From an uncultured Bacilli bacterium (GTDB lineage Bacteria; Bacillota_I; Bacilli_A; RF39; UBA660), in the NCBI GenBank assembly GCA_949425635.1, contig CASPWD010000003.1, forward strand, positions 124,001 to 188,000: a stretch of DNA of 64,000 nucleotides. Direction: 5' to 3'. The notes under the pieces were generated by a model. It had not been told where the DNA came from and did no database searches. It saw nothing but the letters and a program-made list of their open reading frames with translations. The stretch's first letter is position 1. Each line of letters opens with the position of its first letter. The position numbers and the translations under genes were made by a program. Below, piece after piece: positions 48,194 through 56,648 of this stretch.

Positions 48194-50998
48194 ATGAAAT
48201 ATTTAGATAGAAAACCTAGTGAATATATTGCAGATTTCAAGGACTTTTGCAAGGATTGGAATTTAGATGAAAATGATGACAATTCTATTGAGAAATACAT
48301 AAATGAATTTACTAAATGGCATATTATGTTTAAAGGAATTGGTTATGTACAAATGGAAGCAATGGAATTAGAAGATGTATTACTTAGCAAAGAAAGATAT
48401 TCTTTAGAGGAAGATAAAAACAAAGAGGAGAATAATGAAGAAACATTAGACGAGATATTAGAAAGAGCAATATCTGAGGAAAAAGATGCAATAAATACCT
48501 ATGATGACATACTAGAAAAAGTTGATAATAAAGGTTTAGAAGATATGATTAAGGAAATTAAATCTGATGAGGAAGAACATCAAAAACTTTTAGAACATTA
48601 TTTAGAAACTGGAGAAGCATTAGCTGATGATGAATTAGATAAACTAGAAAAAGAGAAGAAAACAGAAAATAAAAAACTAATTGAAAGCCATTTAGATGAT
48701 TATTCATCTGAAAAAAGATACCAAGTAACTTATATATCTAAAGATGGGGAAGAAGATAAAGTAACCTATAAACCTACAAAGAATACTAATATTGCAGGTG
48801 TACAAAAAGAATTAGGTAATAAATATAAAGATTTCTTCAAACTAAAAGATATACAAGAAATAGAAGGAGAGGTTGAGAATATGAAAAACGAAGATTTAGA
48901 TTTATTAGATAGCGAGGAACTTATTGAAAAAGATACATTAACAGAAGCAACAAGTTTATCTGCTGGGGATGATAATAATACTGTAATTGTTAATAAAAAT
49001 CAATATGGATATAATACTATTGCAATAATTATAGATGATACTAATAAAAGATTTCAATTAGTAACAGGGCAATCACTACCTACTGGGAAATATAGAAAAG
49101 CTTCAAAGAAAGCAATTAGACAAAAGGCAGAAGATTTAAAAACACAAGGATATGAGGAAATTAAAGGTGCAAATAGTTTAACAGAAAATAAAGAGGAAGC
49201 TGTTACAACTCAAAAAGGTACATTTGAAAAAGAAGAGTTAGATGCAATGGAACAAGAGATGAAAGACGCTTTTAAAGATTACTGGAATAGTAGAATAAGT
49301 TTAGAAGATTTAGAAGCAGTTAAGGAGAAATTAGGAAAATATCTAACAAATGCACAGATAACAAATTGCCAAACAGAAGCAAGTTTAGAAGATAAAAAGG
49401 TAACTGAAAGTAAATCACCTTTATTTAGATTTAAAAATGGTGAAATAAATAGAGGAGAATTTGATGAAATTGCAGATAAAGAATCTCCTGAATATAAATT
49501 TATGAACCACATGATTGACTGGGCAGAATATGATAAGTTAGCAGACCATAATTCAGCAGATTATAAATATTTAAACAATGAGATTAATTTTGGTGAATAT
49601 GCTAAATTAAATGAAAATGTTGAAAATAAAACAGAAGCATTTAGTGATAGTGAAGAAAGAGATTTTGTAAGATATGGTAATTGTATAGCAAAACAAGACT
49701 ATGCAGATAGAGATGTAGTAGGTTATATATTTTTTGAAAATGAAGAAGATTATGAAAAAGGTATAACAGGTGATTATCAAGAATTTTCAAAACCATTTGA
49801 AAGAGAAGATATTATAAATCACATGAAAGATATATTTAGTAGTAATAATGAAGAAGAAATATATTATTTACAAGATAGAATACTTGATTATGAAAAACAT
49901 GGAATTGGGACTAAAAAAGAATATGAAAAGAATTTAGATAGATTACAACAACTACAAAGTGGAGATATGTCCGAGAATAAGAAAATAACAGAAGATACTA
50001 AAAGAGATGATGTTACTGAATATGTTATATCTTTTGAAGATATGAATGATGATGAATATTTTGAAGATAAAGAAGAAGCAGATAAAAGATTTGAGGAACT
50101 AAAATCAAATAAAGAATTAAATAAAGTTCATCAATATTATAGAAAAGATTGGAATTGGGATGAGGAATCTGAATCATATATAGAAGGGTATGTAGAAGTA
50201 TTTTATACAAATGGTGACCTTGTAGAAGAAAGTTTTGAGGATGAATTAGCAGATGCAAAAGCAGATAGTATAGAAAAAGGTTTATATACTGAAAGTGATG
50301 AAAGAGGATATTTACACATTGAATTTACAGATGGTAGTAATCCATATATAAAATTTGTAGATAATAAAAAAGAATTAGATGCAGAAATTAAAAAATGGTC
50401 TAAAGAATTTAATATTGAAACTGTAAAAGATATGGGAAGTAAATTATTTGTAAAAGCAACACCTAAAAGAAAAGAACCAGATTTATTTGACCTTGACGAA
50501 TTAGATGAAAGTGAAAAACTTATAGAAGGTGCTTCAAACTTTGAGGAATTAAAAAATCAAATCATAGATGCCTATCATAGTGTATTACCTAATTGTGGTT
50601 GTACAGTAGAAAAAGGAGCATTAGGAAAAGATACATTCTTTGTAACATTCTACTTAGCAAAAGATAATAGTGAATTTCCAAATAAAATAGCACAAAATGA
50701 TTTATTCAATATATCTTTCTTTATAACACCAGATACTAGAGATATAAATTTAGACGAACAATTACCAGAAACATTTAATTTAGAAGTAAATGGTAATACT
50801 ATTTTGACTAAACCAGATAATCAATATATGGCTTATGGAAGTGTAAGAGTACCTTTAAGAAAGGTATCAGGTTCACCAGATAAGATAGTACAAACAATTA
50901 CTAAATATGCTCAAAAAACTAAAGAAGTATTGGAAAAATTGGTAAATGATGATAAGATACCAGAAGATAGAAAAGAATTAGTTATAAGTAAATTATAA
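48194..50998 (+). CDS. large acidic multi-domain protein with ferritin/rubrerythrin-like helical domain
   Basis: ILERAISEEKDAINTYDDILEKVDNKGLEDMIKEIKSDEEEHQKLLEHYL; many KK(V/I/L)TE linkers. Confidence 0.78.
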   Translation: MKYLDRKPSEYIADFKDFCKDWNLDENDDNSIEKYINEFTKWHIMFKGIGYVQMEAMELEDVLLSKERYSLEEDKNKEENNEETLDEILERAISEEKDAINTYDDILEKVDNKGLEDMIKEIKSDEEEHQKLLEHYLETGEALADDELDKLEKEKKTENKKLIESHLDDYSSEKRYQVTYISKDGEEDKVTYKPTKNTNIAGVQKELGNKYKDFFKLKDIQEIEGEVENMKNEDLDLLDSEELIEKDTLTEATSLSAGDDNNTVIVNKNQYGYNTIAIIIDDTNKRFQLVTGQSLPTGKYRKASKKAIRQKAEDLKTQGYEEIKGANSLTENKEEAVTTQKGTFEKEELDAMEQEMKDAFKDYWNSRISLEDLEAVKEKLGKYLTNAQITNCQTEASLEDKKVTESKSPLFRFKNGEINRGEFDEIADKESPEYKFMNHMIDWAEYDKLADHNSADYKYLNNEINFGEYAKLNENVENKTEAFSDSEERDFVRYGNCIAKQDYADRDVVGYIFFENEEDYEKGITGDYQEFSKPFEREDIINHMKDIFSSNNEEEIYYLQDRILDYEKHGIGTKKEYEKNLDRLQQLQSGDMSENKKITEDTKRDDVTEYVISFEDMNDDEYFEDKEEADKRFEELKSNKELNKVHQYYRKDWNWDEESESYIEGYVEVFYTNGDLVEESFEDELADAKADSIEKGLYTESDERGYLHIEFTDGSNPYIKFVDNKKELDAEIKKWSKEFNIETVKDMGSKLFVKATPKRKEPDLFDLDELDESEKLIEGASNFEELKNQIIDAYHSVLPNCGCTVEKGALGKDTFFVTFYLAKDNSEFPNKIAQNDLFNISFFITPDTRDINLDEQLPETFNLEVNGNTILTKPDNQYMAYGSVRVPLRKVSGSPDKIVQTITKYAQKTKEVLEKLVNDDKIPEDRKELVISKL

Positions 50999-51014
50999 TA
51001 AAATATTAATGAGG
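50999..51014 (+). promoter_or_regulatory. recurrent TAAAATATTAATGAGG element
   Basis: Exact copy. Confidence 0.6.
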
Positions 51015-51046
51015 GGCTGGATAATAGTATTTACCCAGCCTATTTT
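51015..51046 (+). terminator. hairpin directly after the late motif
   Basis: GGCTGG ... CCAGCCtatttt. Confidence 0.45.
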
Positions 51047-51064
51047 AATAAAGGAGGCATTACA

Positions 51065-54000
51065 TTGAATAGGTTAAATGAGGCATTAGAAGTGCATGAT
51101 GATTTAAATCCAGTATTATGGGATGATATGGAATTAAAAGATGATGTTAAATCAAAATTATTAGAAATTGCAAATACTTTTATTGAAGGATTAGATTTTC
51201 CTATAAATGTCGCTGACATAAGATTTTTAGGCTCAAATGCAAGTTATAATTATAATGAACATTCTGATATAGATTTACATATTATAACTAATTTTGATTT
51301 AATTTATGTGGATAAAGATATATTACAACAATTATATAATGCAAGTAAGAATAGTTTTAATAATAATCACGATATAACTATAAAAGGTATCCCAGTTGAA
51401 CTTTATATTGAAGATATGAATAGTATGAATGCTACAAATGGTTCTTATAGTTTATTAAATGACGAGTGGATAAAGGTTCCAGAGCCAATCAATTATGATA
51501 TACCAGATTACTCTGAGGATTTACAGGAAATGATTAATGAAGTGGAAGAGGTATTATTATCTACCGATAAAGAAGAAGTTGAAGAATTGATAAATAGAAT
51601 TTATTTAGGTAGAAAAGATGGTTTGGCAGAAGATGGAGAAGCAAGTATAGGAAATCTTGTATTCAAAGAATTAAGAAATATGGATTTAATTGAGAAATTA
51701 AAAAATAGATTTAATGAACTAGAAAGTGTAGAGTTGACACTTGAAAATAAATTAGAAGAAGATTTAGAAGATACTCAAGAGAACAGTGATTTGATAACAC
51801 AAAAAGAAATTGAGTATAGAGAGTATATAGATACTCATATTGAAAATGTCAAAAAGGCTTATGATAGGATAGTAAAACAATATGCAGAAGATTATTTAAC
51901 TGCAAATCAAATAAAGCAACTAGAGGATAATCTAAGTAAACATGATGAAGATAAAAATATACCTTCTATATTTGACACATATAGAAGAAATCACTACCCA
52001 ATAAATGATGAAGAGAAAGAAGCAGCAGAAGAAGATTATGACATTGCATGGCATTATCATAAGACACACAATCCACATCATTGGGAATATTGGTTGAATA
52101 GTGCTGAGGAATTTGCACAAGATATAGATGAAGATGCAATGAAATTAGCATATTTTGAAATGTTATGTGATTGGTTGTCTTTTGGGTTTAGAAAAGAAGA
52201 AACATCTGCAACTGGAGAATCAACTGAATTTAAAGTATGGTATGGTGAGGCAAAAAAGAATATAAAAATACACCCACAATTACAGAATTGGTTTAATAAA
52301 ATTGTTGAAGATATTATGAGTTTTATTGATGAAAATAAAGACACACTATACACAGAAAATAAAAAACACTTGACAAAAGTTGAAAGTTGTAGTATAATTA
52401 ATGAGGAAAATGTAGATGTTAATAATAGAAAGGTAGGTGAAAATGAAATGACAGAGGTAGATAAACAAAAAGAATTAAAAAGAATGCAAGAATGGGTAAA
52501 TACAATACTTGAGGGAAGAAAATTAGAAGAAAGCTCAATGAGCAAAGTTGCAGAATATATATCACATTATCAAGTTGGATTTATAACTGCATTTAGACAA
52601 GGAAATACTAAATCAACAAATCAAGATAGAAACCATGATTTAAAACTTGATATTATACAAGACTTAAATAAAACTAAATTATCCTATATAAAAGTTGATG
52701 GCACTTATCCAGAAACTAAACTTGATAAAGATGGAAATCCTATTGATGGAGAGTTTATACAAATATTTGAAGAAACTTTTGCAATAATAAATGACCAATA
52801 TGATTCAAATGATTTTATTAAGATAATGTCTAATCTATGTGGAAAGTATGACCAAGATAGTGTTTTAATAGTATTCCCACCAACAAATAGCCAAAAGAAA
52901 ATTGAAGATAATGTAACTGCAGCAGAGTATAATAAAGATGGTAAACAAGTTGCAACATATAAAGGATTTACTGTTAGTGTATATGATAAATATAAAGATA
53001 AGAATACAGATATTGAAGAATACTATACAAAAGTTGGAAATAAGAAATTAAGTTTCACAAATAGACAAGAAGTATCTGAAAGTATTGATAAAGAACCCAA
53101 ATTCGATATATATACTTATAGACTAAAGAAACAAGGTAATTTAGGTGGTATGTTAGAAGCACAAAGAAAACATTATTTTGTTGAAGCTTTATTAAAAGAG
53201 TATAGTAAGGAGAAATTACAAGAAATGAATTATACAGAATACAAAGAAAAAGAAGATTTTACTTATGACTTTGAAGTAGAAGTACCATTAAAACTAACAC
53301 AAGAAAGTGATTTAGATACTATCGAAGATAAACAAGGTAATGATATAGAAATGGATATTGATTATGATAGCTTATATGATTCTTTTGTAGATGCAGAAGA
53401 GATAATAAAAGAACTATTCAATGATGAAGACTATTTAAAAGAAATCTTCCCAAATGTAGGAAGAGGAAGGGTATATCCAGAATTAGTTTATATTGAAGAA
53501 GATAGTATGAAATTAAATATAGGATTTAGTGATGTAGTTGACCCTGTAGAAAAAGGAAATGACATACATTTAGATGAGAAAGAAATTAAATCTCAAATCA
53601 AAGACCTTGTAGAATCTGTTATAGATAATATAGGTTATATAGATGCTAAGCAATCTTATGAAGAATATTCTGGTTATACAGATGAAGATGGTGACCCAAT
53701 ATACGATACAGAATATTCAGATGAAAGTATATTATTTAGAATAGAATTAAATGGGGAAATAAAGATACAATCATTAGTAACTAAAGTAACAGAGAATAAG
53801 AAATTAGAAGAATCTAATTTAAGTAGAATATTTAATCATTATAAGAATGACCCATTTATAGTAATTAGTGCTGAAAGAACACCAGAAAAAGATGAAACAG
53901 AAGAACAAGCAAAGCAAAAAAATAAAAAAAATACACTATCATTAAAGAATGATATTAGAAGTGCAGGATTTGGTTATATTCCAGTTGACGGTGGCTGGAA

Positions 54001-54823
54001 AGAAGATGGTATTGTATCAACTGAAGCATCATTCTTTATCCCAAAGCCAAGTGGTATAGATTATAGTGATTTCTTTGATTGGGGAATTGAAATGTGTAAG
54101 AAATATGGACAGTATGCAGTTTTAATTAGTAATGGAGAAGGGAATATTGCTTACTATACACAAGAAGGAAATGTAGATATGGAGTTTAAAGGTGGTATTT
54201 CATTTAATAAAAATACAATAGACAAAAATATAGATGACGATGGTGGTGTTGGTGGATTTACATCATTGAATAAGAAAAACCCAAATAAAAACTTCCAATT
54301 ACAACAATTAAAGATAGATAAAAATATTATAAATAATCTAGCAAAAGAAAATGCTAAATGTGATGTATTAAAACTATATGCAGATGAGTTTAAAACATTT
54401 ACAGAAGAAGATATACAAACTCTTATAAATACTCTTTATAATAGTAAATTAGATTTAAGCAAGGATAGTGGAAATGCTGAGTTGGATGACTGTAAGTTAT
54501 CATATAGTAAAACAAATGATGGTATTCAAATTTCTTTGAGAGAAAGCAAAGATTTAATTAGATATAAAAATTATTCTCAAAAAGACTATATGTTTAATAA
54601 AAGCTATTCTAATAAAATTAAAATAGAGGAGAATGATACAAACTTTGATATATTATCTAAATATAAAAATGCCGATTATGGATTTATACAAGATAGAGAT
54701 TTAGAATTTATTGTAGAAACATTATATGGAAAAGGAACAAAACTTAATGAAGGTATAAATGATTATGGTGATTTAAAGTTAGAATATAAGCTTGGTAAGA
54801 TAATAAGTTTAGAGCAAAAATAA
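51065..54823 (+). CDS. 1252 aa multi-domain protein: nucleotidyltransferase, DUF5662-like, and duplicated C-terminal domains
   Basis: FLGSNASYNYNEHSDIDLHII (GS...SDIDL); HKTHNPHHWEYWL; SSMSKVAEYISHYQVGFITAFRQGNTK / SNLSRIFNHYKNDPFIVISAERTPEK paralogous segments. Confidence 0.78.
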   Translation: MNRLNEALEVHDDLNPVLWDDMELKDDVKSKLLEIANTFIEGLDFPINVADIRFLGSNASYNYNEHSDIDLHIITNFDLIYVDKDILQQLYNASKNSFNNNHDITIKGIPVELYIEDMNSMNATNGSYSLLNDEWIKVPEPINYDIPDYSEDLQEMINEVEEVLLSTDKEEVEELINRIYLGRKDGLAEDGEASIGNLVFKELRNMDLIEKLKNRFNELESVELTLENKLEEDLEDTQENSDLITQKEIEYREYIDTHIENVKKAYDRIVKQYAEDYLTANQIKQLEDNLSKHDEDKNIPSIFDTYRRNHYPINDEEKEAAEEDYDIAWHYHKTHNPHHWEYWLNSAEEFAQDIDEDAMKLAYFEMLCDWLSFGFRKEETSATGESTEFKVWYGEAKKNIKIHPQLQNWFNKIVEDIMSFIDENKDTLYTENKKHLTKVESCSIINEENVDVNNRKVGENEMTEVDKQKELKRMQEWVNTILEGRKLEESSMSKVAEYISHYQVGFITAFRQGNTKSTNQDRNHDLKLDIIQDLNKTKLSYIKVDGTYPETKLDKDGNPIDGEFIQIFEETFAIINDQYDSNDFIKIMSNLCGKYDQDSVLIVFPPTNSQKKIEDNVTAAEYNKDGKQVATYKGFTVSVYDKYKDKNTDIEEYYTKVGNKKLSFTNRQEVSESIDKEPKFDIYTYRLKKQGNLGGMLEAQRKHYFVEALLKEYSKEKLQEMNYTEYKEKEDFTYDFEVEVPLKLTQESDLDTIEDKQGNDIEMDIDYDSLYDSFVDAEEIIKELFNDEDYLKEIFPNVGRGRVYPELVYIEEDSMKLNIGFSDVVDPVEKGNDIHLDEKEIKSQIKDLVESVIDNIGYIDAKQSYEEYSGYTDEDGDPIYDTEYSDESILFRIELNGEIKIQSLVTKVTENKKLEESNLSRIFNHYKNDPFIVISAERTPEKDETEEQAKQKNKKNTLSLKNDIRSAGFGYIPVDGGWKEDGIVSTEASFFIPKPSGIDYSDFFDWGIEMCKKYGQYAVLISNGEGNIAYYTQEGNVDMEFKGGISFNKNTIDKNIDDDGGVGGFTSLNKKNPNKNFQLQQLKIDKNIINNLAKENAKCDVLKLYADEFKTFTEEDIQTLINTLYNSKLDLSKDSGNAELDDCKLSYSKTNDGIQISLRESKDLIRYKNYSQKDYMFNKSYSNKIKIEENDTNFDILSKYKNADYGFIQDRDLEFIVETLYGKGTKLNEGINDYGDLKLEYKLGKIISLEQK
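52370..52398 (+). promoter_or_regulatory. promoter-like sequence inside the 51065 ORF
   Basis: TTGACA-17-TATAAT followed by taatgagg and an RBS/ATG at ~52446. Confidence 0.5.
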
Positions 54824-54849
54824 AAGAGAAGATTAAATCTTCTCTTTTA
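54822..54849. terminator. bidirectional terminator between convergent genes
   Basis: AAAAGAGAAGAT taa ATCTTCTCTTTT. Confidence 0.8.
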
Positions 54850-54850
54850 T

Positions 54851-55258
54851 TTATCCTACTAATTTAATTTTAACATTTCCTTTTACAACTTTTTCTGTTA
54901 AATATTTTTTATATGTTTCTTCTGAATTATCTTCAATAAATCTTTCTTTGTCAAATTCTTTCTTTGTGTATGGTCTTGTTAAGACTGCGTCTACACATTT
55001 ACCATTAAGTTCATCTATATCTTGATAATTCATTCCTTCATATAATACTTTTTTACCACTATCAATTATTTCATTATTTAGGTCTATTTTGTTCATTAAT
55101 TCTGCATATTCAATAAGTGCTTCATTATTAGGATTACTTTCTAATATTTGTTTTAACATATCTCTTATTTGAATATTCTCATAACTTGCATTATCTACCT
55201 TTTCAAATTCTTTTGATACATCTACCTTTGATGCATCTATTTCTACTTTCTTTGCCAT
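54851..55258 (-). CDS. hypothetical protein (MAKKVEIDASKVDVSKEF...)
   Basis: - strand ORF with own RBS (ggaggttgctaattATG on - strand) and promoter. Confidence 0.8.
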   Translation of the reverse strand: MAKKVEIDASKVDVSKEFEKVDNASYENIQIRDMLKQILESNPNNEALIEYAELMNKIDLNNEIIDSGKKVLYEGMNYQDIDELNGKCVDAVLTRPYTKKEFDKERFIEDNSEETYKKYLTEKVVKGNVKIKLVG

Positions 55259-55292
55259 AATTAGCAACCTCCTTATTATTTAATTTATAATT

Positions 55293-55321
55293 ATAATACT
55301 ATAAGTTTTAAAATATGTCAA
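55293..55321 (-). promoter_or_regulatory. sigma70-type promoter, conserved-spacer family, - strand
   Basis: reverse complement of TTGACATATTTTAAAACTTATAGTATTAT. Confidence 0.8.
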
Positions 55322-55335
55322 GTATTTTTAGAAAT

Positions 55336-55764
55336 TTATTTTAAGTTTTCTAACCAACTTTTTGCATATTTTTTACCTATACTCTTACCCATTACATAAG
55401 CATAAGGTAAGAGTATATTGTGTCTATAATTTAAAACATCTTGTGAGCATTTAACACTACTAATTATATCTGTATTACAAGGATGATATATTGATAATGT
55501 TCCAAAATTCATTATTTTATATTCAAATTCTGTATTATTTAAAATTGGGTTTAATATATTTTCTAGTTCCTTTTTAAGTGCTTTGAATTGTTCATTATCA
55601 TTTAATTTATTAACATCTGCAATTCTTTTATATTCACTTAAATTATAATTTACTTTAAATTCTAATAAAGCAATTTCATTTAATATAAATATTATTGCAT
55701 CCTTTTGTTTTTCGATTTCATTTAGTTTTTCTTTTTCATTTTCATCCAATTTTATAAATTCCAT
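55336..55764 (-). CDS. hypothetical protein
   Basis: - strand ORF with aaaggagata RBS. Confidence 0.8.
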   Translation of the reverse strand: MEFIKLDENEKEKLNEIEKQKDAIIFILNEIALLEFKVNYNLSEYKRIADVNKLNDNEQFKALKKELENILNPILNNTEFEYKIMNFGTLSIYHPCNTDIISSVKCSQDVLNYRHNILLPYAYVMGKSIGKKYAKSWLENLK

Positions 55765-55809
55765 AATAAATATCTCCTTTAAAAACTATTATTTACTTAC
55801 TATGCCTAT

Positions 55810-55838
55810 ATTATACTATAAGTTTTAAAATATGTCAA
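55810..55838 (-). promoter_or_regulatory. sigma70-type promoter, conserved-spacer family, - strand
   Basis: reverse complement of TTGACATATTTTAAAACTTATAGTATAAT. Confidence 0.85.
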
Positions 55839-55883
55839 GTATTTTTTAAAATTTTATAAACCTTATTTATTATTATGTCTTTG

Positions 55884-55899
55884 TAAAATATTAATGAGG
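55884..55899 (+). promoter_or_regulatory. recurrent TAAAATATTAATGAGG element
   Basis: Exact copy. Confidence 0.65.
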
Positions 55900-55928
55900 A
55901 GATTGTTATCCAGAAAGGAGATTTAAGT

Positions 55929-56114
55929 ATGTTTGTATATCTAAATGATGGCAGAAAAGTAAATATGATGTGGGTTATGTCATATTACCAAGATAAAAAT
56001 ATAGTTATCTATGATATGATAAAAGGTCAGACATTAAAGATAGAGGAAGTTTTTAAAACAGAAGACGAAGCAAAAGCAAGAGTAGTTGAACTGGATGGTA
56101 ACTATGTAATTTAA
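55929..56114 (+). CDS. hypothetical protein
   Basis: ORF with aaaggag RBS. Confidence 0.65.
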   Translation: MFVYLNDGRKVNMMWVMSYYQDKNIVIYDMIKGQTLKIEEVFKTEDEAKARVVELDGNYVI

Positions 56115-56127
56115 GGAGGAAATAGAT

Positions 56128-56631
56128 ATGTCAATAAAATATAAAAAAGTAAATCCATCTGAATTTATAGATATTGGTGATATACTTATGGTTTCTCCTA
56201 AAAATCAGAGGGTAACAAAAGCTATTAGAGATAGACATGGAATAAATGAAAGACTTGTTGTAGGTGTTGTTACTAAATCTGATAATACTACTCCTATGCC
56301 TATATTAGTTGATGGTGGTTTATCAAAATCTACTGAAAGAGTTACTATACATGGTGGTAATAGTAAAATAAGTATAATACCATTAATAGGAGGAAGCTCT
56401 GAATCTAACCCTAGAGAATTTGTTGAAATTGAAACAAATGGAATTGAAACTGTTGGAATTGACGATAAAAGAGTAGCGATAGGAGATAAGCTGACTATAA
56501 GTAGATTTACAGCAGGAAAAGCAGAAAGAAGAAAAATATCTAATACAAATCCATCAGGTGGAAGAAGTATAGGAAAAGTAATAAATAAAATAGACAAAGA
56601 GCATGTAAATGTTCTTTTGAATATAGAGTAA
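56128..56631 (+). CDS. hypothetical structural protein (beta-rich)
   Basis: MVSPKNQRVTKAIRDRHGINERLVVGVVTKSDN; capsid/fibre-associated style. Confidence 0.65.
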   Translation: MSIKYKKVNPSEFIDIGDILMVSPKNQRVTKAIRDRHGINERLVVGVVTKSDNTTPMPILVDGGLSKSTERVTIHGGNSKISIIPLIGGSSESNPREFVEIETNGIETVGIDDKRVAIGDKLTISRFTAGKAERRKISNTNPSGGRSIGKVINKIDKEHVNVLLNIE

Positions 56632-56648
56632 AGGAGGAATTATATAAG

